From contig CATJRT010000162.1 in the NCBI GenBank assembly GCA_949742895.1, positions 1 through 11,733 of the forward strand: 11,733 nt of DNA. The letters run 5' to 3'. The stretch's first letter is position 1, and each line of letters begins with the position of its first letter. Of this stretch, positions 1 to 6,958 are shown in pieces. The DNA is from an uncultured Eubacteriales bacterium. Lineage in GTDB: Bacteria; Bacillota_A; Clostridia; Oscillospirales; Oscillospiraceae. The notes under the pieces were generated by a model, which was not told where the DNA came from, made no database searches, and saw only the letters and a list, made by a program, of their open reading frames with translations. Both the position numbers and the translations under genes were made by a program.

Positions 1-378
1 CAGCGTATCTGACAACGTGCGCAATGCGAACCCTTCGCTCCCAAGCTGGCAATACCAGCCTGCCCTCCTGCGTGAGGAGGAAACGCGCATAGAATCAATC
101 AACGGTGACACTATACCACAATATATTGAATTTGTCAACTATGATTTTCTATATATAGCATTACGACAAAAATCATGTGCGGCAGTAATACGGCACTAAT
201 ACGTCCACGGGATTTTGAACAGTACGAATGAACGTTCCCGCACAAGCGTGAAAGTTCACTCATTTCGCTGCTCCTCCTTTCCCCATAGAACCCGCTGCGC
301 TGGGCTTTGACGGGGCCCCCGCGAAAGCGTCTTTTAGCTTTCATGAGGAGAGGAGGGACAAGGAAGCGAGCGAAGCTT
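1..378. other. Left flank with no supported gene
   Basis: No reading frame here has a convincing start, ribosome binding site and recognisable protein. The stretch contains an AT-rich island (about 110-175) that carries a leftward promoter, two small hairpins in the presumed leader of that promoter (arms 45-49/55-59 and 64-69/75-80), and a heptamer TAATACG repeated 11 bases apart (186-192 and 197-203). From about 280 onward the sequence becomes GC-rich and runs into the decayed coding sequence. A minus-strand open frame of 120 codons (135-497) covers the area. It lies over both the promoter and the relic and has no ribosome binding site that I can see, so I do not call it a gene. Confidence 0.5.
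110..138 (-). promoter_or_regulatory. Strong sigma-A-type promoter, leftward, extended -10
   Basis: Read on the minus strand, a perfect -35 box TTGACA (133-138) is separated by exactly 17 bases from a -10 box TATAGT (110-115). The three bases just before the -10 box are TGG, which fits the TGn extended -10 element. Transcription would start near position 103 and run out of the left edge, so the gene served is not visible. The presumed leader contains two hairpins, GCTGG/CCAGC (45-59) and CCTCCT/AGGAGG (64-80), which could act in attenuation or RNA stability. This is the best promoter-like sequence in the window. Its strength is judged from consensus match only. Confidence 0.65.
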
Positions 379-1190
379 TTGCCGCAGGCGAAAACGAAAT
401 TGGGCGGATTATGCTCCGACGAGGTGCTGACCGGACAGGAGTTGGAAGGCGACTGGGGGTACAAGTTCGCCACCTGACGGCGCAACCCGGACCGCACCGC
501 TGTGGAAAGCGGCGATTATTTTGCCGGTGGGCATTTCTACGGGGCCGCCAAGCTGGACTTCGCCTGCCGGGCAGGGCTGGTGGATGAGCGGCACCAGTTT
601 ACGGACGAACAGCTCACTGGCTGTACCACTACATCTGTGAAACTCTGGAGGGCGATTCCCCCGCTGACGAAGGGGCGGTGCGAGATTTTAGAGCAGACGA
701 CGGAGCGGATCAGCGGCGATTTTGACTGCGCCGTCACTGAGGCCAGAGGGTCTGGCCATGGGCCCGAGCCGACAGGCCAAGCCAAAGAGGAATCCTCGCT
801 GGACTGGAGCTTTACGCACAGGAGATGGCGCTCCACGATGGCCATGGGCAGTGGATTGCCGAGTGCCGCGGGCTTTCGGCCCAATTGCGGGCGGAATGGG
901 GCACGGAGGCCGCGGCGGGTATGGCGCTGAACCGCCTGACCGAACAGGACGCCGGGAAATGCATGGATACCGGCAGGTATGGGGCTCTGGTGGAAGAGCT
1001 GCGGCAGAACATCACCTGCGGCGTGGACGTTGGCTACTGGACGGAGCCTGAGGTGGAAGAAAAAGTCCGTCCCTCGAGGGCGGGACGGACTGGGCCGAAG
1101 GGTGACAAGCGCGACCGTCGGGAGAAGCATACGGATCAGCCGCTGGCAGGAGAATGGGGGGTTGCCCTCCAATTTCTATTGGCTCAAATA
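379..1190 (+). pseudogene. Decayed coding sequence, probable mobile-element accessory gene relic
   Basis: Protein-like sequence continues across this stretch only if the frame is changed three times. One frame reads DEVLTGQELEGDWGYKFAT, hits a TGA at 475-477, and resumes with VESGDYFAGGHFYGAAKLDF. Near 620 the sense moves to the frame reading LYHYICETLEG. Near 660 it returns to the first frame (LTKGRCEILEQTTERI). Near 804 it shifts again to LELYAQEMALHDGHGQWIAE and continues past AEVEEL-type helical sequence to about 1060. One stop plus three shifts means a dead gene or, less likely, many sequencing errors. The acidic, aromatic-rich character resembles small hypothetical proteins of conjugative elements in gut Clostridia. 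That is an impression from memory, and I cannot name a family. The 3' limit is uncertain because a hairpin interrupts the sequence at 1065-1090. Confidence 0.55.
1065..1090 (-). terminator. Intrinsic terminator-like hairpin, minus-strand orientation
   Basis: GTCCGTCCC (1065-1073) and GGGACGGAC (1082-1090) form a perfect 9-bp stem around an 8-base loop. On the minus strand the stem is followed directly by TTTTTCTT, so it has the form of a Rho-independent terminator for leftward transcription. On the plus strand no T-run follows. It sits at the 3' end of the decayed gene. It could protect that region from transcripts entering from the right, or it could be left over from a lost neighbour. Confidence 0.5.
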
Positions 1191-1257
1191 ACATTGTGCC
1201 GGGAAAAACCAATGTTCCACACCAAAAGTAAAGATTTGATTCCATCATGATTTCTTA

Positions 1258-1286
1258 TGGATTTTCTCAAGAAAATATAGTAGAAT
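1258..1286 (+). promoter_or_regulatory. Possible promoter of the two-component operon, with inverted repeat
   Basis: A -10-like hexamer TAGAAT (1281-1286), or the overlapping TATAGT (1276-1281), lies about 30-40 bases before the regulator start. The -35 match is weak (TGGATT at 1258-1263, 17-base spacing to TAGAAT). A perfect inverted repeat TTTTCT-CA-AGAAAA (1262-1275) fills the spacer and could be an operator. No tandem LytTR-type repeat is evident. The local AT-richness and the absence of any upstream gene in the same direction make a promoter here likely, but its exact position is uncertain. Confidence 0.35.
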
Positions 1287-1316
1287 AGTGTCAAACCGGG
1301 AAAAGGAGGCGGGCCC

Positions 1317-2015
1317 ATGATCAGCGTTGCCATTGTGGAGGACGAACGCAAGGCGGCCAACCAGCTGCTGGAATGCCTGGATCGGTTTGAGGCGGAACAT
1401 GACGAGCATTTTGAGAGCACGCACTACGTGGACGGAGAGCAGTTCCTCTCGGGTTTCCGCTCCCAGTTTGACATTGTCTTTATGGATATCGAAATGCCGG
1501 GACTTAATGGGATGCGGGTGGCGCAGAAGCTCCGGGACATCGATCAGACCGTCGCGCTGGTCTTTATCACCAATCTCTCCCGCTATGCCATCAACGGCTA
1601 CGAGGGAGGGGCGATGGACTATATCCTGAAACCGCTGGAGTACAATGCGTTCCTGCTGAAAATACGGAAGGTGGTAAACTACTGCCACCGCGTGGGGAAC
1701 AAGTGCCTCAAGCTGTCCACCACGAACGGCACGGTGAGGCTCAGCGTCAACGATCTGCTCTATGTGGAGATCTCCAGGCACGATATCATTTACCATACCG
1801 CCAATGGAACGCTGTCCGGGTACGGCACTATGAAGCAGGTGGAGCAGGCCCTGGGGGAATTCGGGTTTTACCGCTGTAACAGCTGTTACCTGGTCAATAT
1901 GCGGTACGTGAAGCGCATCCAGGATTACACAGTGATTGTGGGCGACCATGAGCTGTCCATCTCCCATCCCCGGAAAAAGGATTTCCTGAGGGCACTGGAC
2001 GAGTATTACCGCTGA
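1317..2015 (+). CDS. LytTR-family response regulator (AgrA/LytR-like)
   Basis: Two-domain transcription regulator of 232 residues, the usual length for this family. Residues 1-120 are a receiver domain. The acidic pocket is E8-D9-E10, the phosphoacceptor is D57 in FDIVFMDIEMPG, the switch threonine is T85 in FITN, and the conserved lysine is K105 in ILKP. Residues about 130-230 are a LytTR DNA-binding domain, with the typical FYRCNSCYLVNMRYV segment (184-198) and a C-terminal basic stretch. The ATG follows AAGGAGG (1303-1309) by 7 bases. The kinase gene begins 25 bases after the stop, so the two form an operon and the kinase is the likely phosphodonor. LytTR proteins usually bind tandem short repeats. 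None is obvious upstream of this gene or of the GH3 operon. The target genes are unknown; the neighbouring glycosidase operon is the natural candidate by position only. Confidence 0.93.
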   Translation: MISVAIVEDERKAANQLLECLDRFEAEHDEHFESTHYVDGEQFLSGFRSQFDIVFMDIEMPGLNGMRVAQKLRDIDQTVALVFITNLSRYAINGYEGGAMDYILKPLEYNAFLLKIRKVVNYCHRVGNKCLKLSTTNGTVRLSVNDLLYVEISRHDIIYHTANGTLSGYGTMKQVEQALGEFGFYRCNSCYLVNMRYVKRIQDYTVIVGDHELSISHPRKKDFLRALDEYYR

Positions 2016-2040
2016 ATTCCGGAAGAGGGGAGGGTTGAAA

Positions 2041-3333
2041 ATGACGTTTTCACAGTTTTGGGGCTCCTTTGGCTATCTTATGGCCCTGATGATTGGTGTG
2101 TACCTGGTGGCGCAAAAAATGCCGCGGCGCAATTATTTTGCCCTGCGTATGGCGTTGTGTGCCGCCGTGATCTTCGCGTATAAATTCAGGTTCGATACTG
2201 TGCTGAGAAGCCTTGCGCTGGACGGGACAGTGGGGCTGGCGGCGCGCACCATGGACAGCTTCGTCCTGTATATGCTCTCAATAGCCGCTGTCGGCGTTTG
2301 CTTTTCTTGCGATATCTGGGCCATGCTGTTCTGCGCCACGGCCGGCTACTGTATGCAGCACATGAGCCAGCGCACTTACCTGCTGATCACCAAATACGTT
2401 TACCACTGGGACGATGTGATCCTGGACTGCGCTGCCTTGGTGGCCGTCACTGCGGCATTCTATGTGGTGCTGTACCGCACGCTTATCCGCGGGGCGGATT
2501 ACCGGGGCACCATGCTGGACAGCCGCGTCCAAGTTGGGGTGAGCTTTATTGCCGTTCTGATTACCATCTTTTTGAACTCCTTCGCCATGCGGGCCGCCGC
2601 CGGCATGGCAAACGTCATCGGCTATATCATCTTTTTCTCTATCATTACCGCAGTGCTGGTTTTTTACGTGGAATTCGGCTGGCTCGCTGCTAAAAAGGCG
2701 GAACTGGAAAAGAACATGGTTTCCCGGATGGCGGAGGCCAACCGGGAGCAGTATGAGATTGAAAAGGATATCACGGAGCTTATCAACATCAAATGCCATG
2801 ATCTAAAACACCAGTTTTCCATGCTGGACGGGCAGCTCAGCGAGCGGCAGATCGCGGAGCTGTCGGAGAACGTCAACGTCTATGACTCCATTTTCAAAAC
2901 GGGGAACAAGGCGCTGGACATCGCGCTGACCAGAAAAAGCCTTCTGTGTGAGAAGAAGGGGATCAGGCTCACCTGCGTCATGGACGGGGAAAAGCTCTCC
3001 TTCCTCACGGAGGAGGACATCTTCTCCCTCTTCTGCAATATCCTGGACAACGCCATCGAGGCGGTGGACGGCCTGGAGGTGGAGAGCAAGCGGCTGATCT
3101 GCCTGTCCACCATGACGCGGGGCGACAAGATCATTGTCCGCGAGGAGAACTACTTCGACCACGACCAGCAGCTGCGGGACGGCCTCCCCGTCACCACAAA
3201 GGGGGACAAGCGATACCACGGCTTCGGCCTGAAAAGCGTCAAGCGCATCTGTGAGCGGTACCGGGGAAGCTGCAATCTGCGGCTGGAGGAGGGAATTTTC
3301 GAGATGGAGCTGGTCTTTCCCATGAGCCAATGA
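2041..3333 (+). CDS. HPK10/AgrC-like membrane sensor histidine kinase (GHKL ATPase)
   Basis: Sensor kinase of 430 residues. The N-terminal half (about 10-210) holds six or seven hydrophobic segments (around 11-24, 37-50, 73-90, 93-106, 128-147, 165-182, 189-210) with no large extracellular domain, as in AgrC-like peptide sensors. A short coiled-coil-like linker (about 215-248) leads to the H-box KCHDLKHQ, with H253 the expected phosphorylation site. The ATPase domain follows, with N-box NILDNAIE (N333, N337) and G-box HGFGLKSV (393-400). I start at the ATG because GGGGAGGG (2027-2034) lies 6 bases before it; an in-frame TTG at 2035 would be only a base or so from that site. The signal is unknown. 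No AgrB protease or AgrD-like peptide gene is in the window, so a peptide ligand is possible but not shown. The gene ends 28 bases before a strong terminator. Confidence 0.92.
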   Translation: MTFSQFWGSFGYLMALMIGVYLVAQKMPRRNYFALRMALCAAVIFAYKFRFDTVLRSLALDGTVGLAARTMDSFVLYMLSIAAVGVCFSCDIWAMLFCATAGYCMQHMSQRTYLLITKYVYHWDDVILDCAALVAVTAAFYVVLYRTLIRGADYRGTMLDSRVQVGVSFIAVLITIFLNSFAMRAAAGMANVIGYIIFFSIITAVLVFYVEFGWLAAKKAELEKNMVSRMAEANREQYEIEKDITELINIKCHDLKHQFSMLDGQLSERQIAELSENVNVYDSIFKTGNKALDIALTRKSLLCEKKGIRLTCVMDGEKLSFLTEEDIFSLFCNILDNAIEAVDGLEVESKRLICLSTMTRGDKIIVREENYFDHDQQLRDGLPVTTKGDKRYHGFGLKSVKRICERYRGSCNLRLEEGIFEMELVFPMSQ

Positions 3334-3360
3334 GAATCCCTCCAATTTGTTCCAAAAAGA

Positions 3361-3393
3361 GACGCCCTGCTGTGGCAGGGCGTCCTTTTTTTT
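3361..3393 (+). terminator. Rho-independent terminator after the two-component operon
   Basis: GACGCCCTGC (3361-3370) pairs perfectly with GCAGGGCGTC (3375-3384) around a TGTG loop and is followed by C and eight T residues (3386-3393). An A-run just upstream (3354-3358) gives a T-run on the other strand too, so it may act in both directions. It separates the sensor-regulator transcript from the glycosidase operon, which therefore needs its own promoter. Confidence 0.93.
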
Positions 3394-3451
3394 GAAAAAC
3401 AGGCAAAAGAATAAGAATATGTTGTCTCAGGGCAAGAGTGTGTGCAGCCGG

Positions 3452-3480
3452 TTGAATCCGCTCTTTGGGATGACTATACT
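3452..3480 (+). promoter_or_regulatory. Sigma-A-like promoter of the GH3 operon
   Basis: TTGAAT (3452-3457) and TATACT (3475-3480) are separated by exactly 17 bases, matching the -35 and -10 consensus at 4 of 6 and 5 of 6 positions. The expected start near 3487 gives a leader of about 50 bases before the first gene. It lies just downstream of the terminator, where a promoter is needed. The weak -35 box leaves room for activation, for example by the upstream LytTR regulator. I see no clean tandem repeat between 3394 and 3452; only a loose pair GGCAAAAG/GGCAAGAG (3402 and 3431) 29 bases apart. Confidence 0.6.
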
Positions 3481-3537
3481 AAAGCCGCTGAGGAAAACAA
3501 GGATGGATTCAGCAAATTGTGACAAGGAGGAAACAAG

Positions 3538-6500
3538 ATGAAAAGAAACCGACATTGGCTCACTTCCCTGACTGCGCTGATCTGCTGTTTCGCCCTGGCG
3601 CTCCCGCTGGCGGGATGCGAGCCGGGGGCCAACGCCGACCCCAGCGCCGCCCCCTCCAATTCCACCGGCGGCGACCCCACGGGCCCGCTGCCCACCGACG
3701 GCGGCCCCGTGGACGAAGGCAAGGTGCCCGTCACCGGCGCCCAGACCGGCTTTGTGGAGTACGGCGGCAAGTACTACACCGATTTTGCCACCCTGGAAGA
3801 GGAGCGCGCCGCCGCCAAAAAGGTGAACATCCAGGTGGCGGAAGAGGGCTTCGTCCTTCTGAAGAACGATGGCTGCCTCCCCTTGGGCGGGGACGAGCTG
3901 AACGTGTCCATGTTCGGCTATAAGACCGCCAACATCATGATGGGCGGCGGCGGTTCCGGTTCCGGCCGCCCCGGACAGTACGGCGTGCCCATGACCACCC
4001 TCCAGATGGGCATGGAGGAGGCCGGGTTCCATGTCAACCAGCGGCTGCTGACCTTCTACAGCAGCAAGTCCGCCGAGGTGAAGCCCGAGGATATCCCGGA
4101 ATCCATCAGCTATACGTATGACTCCTACAACGACGCGGCCCTCGTGATGGTGTCCCGTTCCGGCTCGGAGGGCTCGGACGAGAAGACCTTCGGCTACGAG
4201 CCCGACCAGAACGCCGACGAGAACGCCCACATGCTGGAGCTCACCGACGTGGAGAAGGACTTGATCCGCTATGTGAAGGAGCGCTTCGACAAGGTCATCC
4301 TCATCGTCAACTCCTCCAACGCCATGGAGCTTGGCGAGGTCAACGAGGCCAAGACCGACAGCAATCTGGGCGTGGACGCCATCCTGTGGGTGGGCCACAC
4401 CGGCAACGACGGTGCCGCCGCCATCGGCCGCATCCTCAACGGCAGCGTCTGCCCCTCCGGCCGCACCGCGGACACCTACGCCGCGGACTTTACCCAGGAC
4501 CCCACCTTCACCAACTTCGGCTCCAACGGCCAGAACCTGGAGGCGGACGGTTCCCGCATGGACAACAACATCTATGTGGGCGACACCGCCACCGACTACC
4601 ACTCCGTGGAGTACCGCGAGGGCATCTATGTGGGCTACCGCTACTACGAGACCAAGGGCCACGACGCGGGGGAGGACTGGTACAAGGCCAATGTGGTGTA
4701 CCCCTTCGGCTACGGCCTGAGCTACACCACCTTCACCCAGGAGTTTGAGGGCGTGGCGGAAACCGGCGAGATCGCCGATCCCACCTCCACCATCACTGTG
4801 AAGGTGAAGGTCACCAACACCGGCAGCGTGGCCGGCAAGGACGTGGTCCAGCTGTACTACACCGCCCCGTACACCGAGGGCGGCATCGAGAAGGCCCACG
4901 TGAACCTGGGCGCCTTCGCCAAGACCGGCCTGCTCCAGCCCGGCGAGAGCGAGACCGTGACCCTCCAGATGGTGGCCCAGGACATGGCCTCCTTCGACTG
5001 GAACGACGCCAATGACAACGGCTTCCGGGGCTATGAGCTGGAGGCGGGGGACTACGTGCTGTCCATCCGCGCCAACGCCCATGAGGAGATCGCCTCCGTC
5101 ACCCGCACCATCCCCTCCGATATCCAGTGTACCACCGACTATACCACCGGCACCGAGATCCGTCCCCTGTTTGGCGGCGACGAGGGGCTGGAGGACTACA
5201 AGTCCACCAACGATACCCTGGAAAACAACCGGATGAGCCGGGGCGACGGCCTGGCGCTCCCCGCCCCCCTGAATCGGGAGGAGCGCACCTGGACCCAGGC
5301 TGAGGTGGACGAACTGGACGCTCAGAAGACCTTCTTCAGTTGCGACGATACGGAGGAGGACCCCTGGTATGTCTCCCAGGTGCCGTCCACCTGGACCCAG
5401 GACAAAGGCGAGCGGGATGAAAACGGCAAAACCTCCATCCAGCTGGCCGACCTGATGGGCTTGTCCTACACCGAGCCCACCGTGGCGGGCGGCGTGGCCA
5501 CGGCGGCCACCGACGAGGGCACCCAGAAGTGGGACGAGTACATGAACCAGCTTACCTGGGAGGAGCTGACCACCATCGTCTCCTACGGCGGCTTCGGCCA
5601 GCCCGGGGTGGAGACCATCGGCAAGAAGCAGAACGGCGCCTATGACGCCGCGGCCCATCCCTTCTGGAACGGCGGGATGTTCGGCGGCGCCCAGCCCCCC
5701 GAGGATCAGATGGGCACCAACTGGGTCACCCCCGCCGTGTGGGGCTGCACCTGGAACGTGGATCTGCTGCGGCAGATCGGCGTCATGACCGGCAACGAGT
5801 CCCTGTTCTTCAACGTCAACGGCCTGTACGGCTTCTCCACCAACATCCACCGCAGTCCCTTCGGCGGCCGGAACTTCGAGTACCTGTCCGAGGATGGCCT
5901 GCTGTCCGGCAAGCTGTTGGCCGCCCTGTGCAAGGCCTGCACCGAGAAGGGTCTGGTCACCTACACCAAGCACTTCATGATGAACAACCAGGAGACCAAC
6001 CGGAACACCAACGGCGGCGTGATGACCTGGGCCGACGAGCAGGCCATCCGGGAGATCTACGCCAAGCCCTATGAGATCGCCGTCAAGGAGGGCAATAACT
6101 CCGCTTTCATGACCGCATTCAACCGCATCGGCAAGTCCACCTGCTCGGACAATTACGCCCTTCTGGAGCTGCTGACCCGGGGCGAGTGGGGCTTCTGCGG
6201 CCACAACGTCACCGACTACATGGACTACGCGGAATACCGCTACACCAACCTGATGACCCGCGCCGGCAACGAGCTTCCCCTGGGCGGCATGAACAAGCTC
6301 ATCGGGAAGGGCAAGGGCGGCGACTCCTCCTCCACCGAGGGCACCTGGAGCGCCGAACAGAACGCCGTGCTGGTGGCCCCCAACGCCGCCGACGCCGCAG
6401 CCGCCAACGACCTGCGCAAGGCGGGCGACAATGCGGGCGCCTCCGCCTACGAAACCGTTCCCTCCGCCACCCAGTGGTTCAACGTGCGCAAGGCCGCCCA

Positions 6501-6840
6501 GCGCGTACTCTACTCCAACGCCAACAGCAACGCCATCCTCAACGGGTATGTCTACCAGCTCAACAAGGAGCTGACCTACACCGCGGGCGAGATGGTGGGC
6601 TCCGTCAGCTTCTTCGGCAGCCGGGGCGAGCAGATCCTCAAGCCCGACTTTGGCGCTGTCAGCCCCGACGTATGCGGCGTGGAGATCGTGGAGATGGACG
6701 AGATCCCTGGCATGACCGTGAACGAGGCGGGGGAGATCATGGGCACGCCCACCACCCCCGGCGACTACGTCATCCAGGCCAAGGGCACCCTGGACGGCTG
6801 GGTGTACTGCCGCCTGACCATCACCGTCCATATCGTGTAA
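3538..6840 (+). CDS. Surface lipoprotein GH3 glycosidase, permuted domain order
   Basis: Extracellular lipid-anchored glycoside hydrolase of 1100 residues. The signal peptide ends in lipobox LAGC (lipidated C27), followed by a Ser/Pro/Gly/Asp-rich linker to about 70. The usual GH3 order is reversed. The alpha/beta sandwich comes first (about 100-320; EEGFVLLKNDG, RSGSEGSD with candidate acid/base E211, GRILNG). An FnIII-like domain follows (about 385-525; YPFGYGLSYT, VTNTGSVAGKDVVQLY), then a linker. The TIM-barrel domain (about 660-1005) has RSPFGGRNFEYLSEDG, KHF (K811-H812) and nucleophile candidate D893 in VTDY. The tail (about 1015-1100) looks like a small Ig-type fold. The ATG follows AAGGAGG (3524-3530) by 7 bases. 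Oddities: the barrel's substrate-site motif DGPxG is replaced by DAAAH (D703), and the nucleophile motif is TDY rather than SDW. Family assignment is firm. Substrate is unknown, with beta-glucoside as the default guess, and activity is not assured. Confidence 0.9.
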   Translation: MKRNRHWLTSLTALICCFALALPLAGCEPGANADPSAAPSNSTGGDPTGPLPTDGGPVDEGKVPVTGAQTGFVEYGGKYYTDFATLEEERAAAKKVNIQVAEEGFVLLKNDGCLPLGGDELNVSMFGYKTANIMMGGGGSGSGRPGQYGVPMTTLQMGMEEAGFHVNQRLLTFYSSKSAEVKPEDIPESISYTYDSYNDAALVMVSRSGSEGSDEKTFGYEPDQNADENAHMLELTDVEKDLIRYVKERFDKVILIVNSSNAMELGEVNEAKTDSNLGVDAILWVGHTGNDGAAAIGRILNGSVCPSGRTADTYAADFTQDPTFTNFGSNGQNLEADGSRMDNNIYVGDTATDYHSVEYREGIYVGYRYYETKGHDAGEDWYKANVVYPFGYGLSYTTFTQEFEGVAETGEIADPTSTITVKVKVTNTGSVAGKDVVQLYYTAPYTEGGIEKAHVNLGAFAKTGLLQPGESETVTLQMVAQDMASFDWNDANDNGFRGYELEAGDYVLSIRANAHEEIASVTRTIPSDIQCTTDYTTGTEIRPLFGGDEGLEDYKSTNDTLENNRMSRGDGLALPAPLNREERTWTQAEVDELDAQKTFFSCDDTEEDPWYVSQVPSTWTQDKGERDENGKTSIQLADLMGLSYTEPTVAGGVATAATDEGTQKWDEYMNQLTWEELTTIVSYGGFGQPGVETIGKKQNGAYDAAAHPFWNGGMFGGAQPPEDQMGTNWVTPAVWGCTWNVDLLRQIGVMTGNESLFFNVNGLYGFSTNIHRSPFGGRNFEYLSEDGLLSGKLLAALCKACTEKGLVTYTKHFMMNNQETNRNTNGGVMTWADEQAIREIYAKPYEIAVKEGNNSAFMTAFNRIGKSTCSDNYALLELLTRGEWGFCGHNVTDYMDYAEYRYTNLMTRAGNELPLGGMNKLIGKGKGGDSSSTEGTWSAEQNAVLVAPNAADAAAANDLRKAGDNAGASAYETVPSATQWFNVRKAAQRVLYSNANSNAILNGYVYQLNKELTYTAGEMVGSVSFFGSRGEQILKPDFGAVSPDVCGVEIVEMDEIPGMTVNEAGEIMGTPTTPGDYVIQAKGTLDGWVYCRLTITVHIV

Positions 6841-6888
6841 AACTGCATCCTATCCAGTCATAAGCCCGTTACGACGGATCGAACAAAA

Positions 6889-6924
6889 CCGGACGGTCCC
6901 GTTTTTGGAGGCGGGGCCGTCCGG
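6889..6924 (+). other. Intercistronic stem-loop between first GH3 and lipoprotein gene
   Basis: CCGGACGGTCCCG (6889-6901) pairs with CGGGGCCGTCCGG (6912-6924) to form a 13-bp, GC-rich stem with one G-T wobble and a 10-base loop. On the plus strand no T-run follows (next bases CCCCTTTGCGG), so it is not a standard terminator. On the minus strand TTTTGTT follows. It lies 34 bases before the next start codon, leaving the ribosome binding site free. A role in 3' protection of the first message segment or in setting the ratio of the two proteins is plausible. Confidence 0.6.
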
Positions 6925-6958
6925 CCCCTTTGCGGAACATCTGACGAGGAGGAATATC

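Noticed and set aside
135..497. Minus-strand open frame of 120 codons upstream of the leftward promoter
   Set aside because: It overlaps the promoter and the relic gene, has no clear ribosome binding site, and its Arg/Ser/Cys-rich product looks like translation of non-coding or repeated sequence. I have a vague recollection of similar strings near clostridial elements but cannot verify it.
3402..3438. Loose repeat GGCAAAAG/GGCAAGAG upstream of the GH3 promoter as a LytTR site
   Set aside because: The 29-base spacing and sequence do not fit the usual tandem LytTR repeat with a spacing of about 21 bases; it may be chance.
3347..3541. 64-codon plus-strand frame between the operons, considered as a signal peptide gene for the kinase
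   Set aside because: It runs through the terminator hairpin and the promoter, lacks a ribosome binding site, and has no AgrD-like layout.
3427..6831. Minus-strand open frame of 1134 codons over the first GH3
   Set aside because: It is in exact codon register with the GH3 gene, so it stays open simply because TTA, CTA and TCA codons are avoided there. Its product is Gly/Val/His/Leu-rich low-complexity sequence with no recognisable domain.
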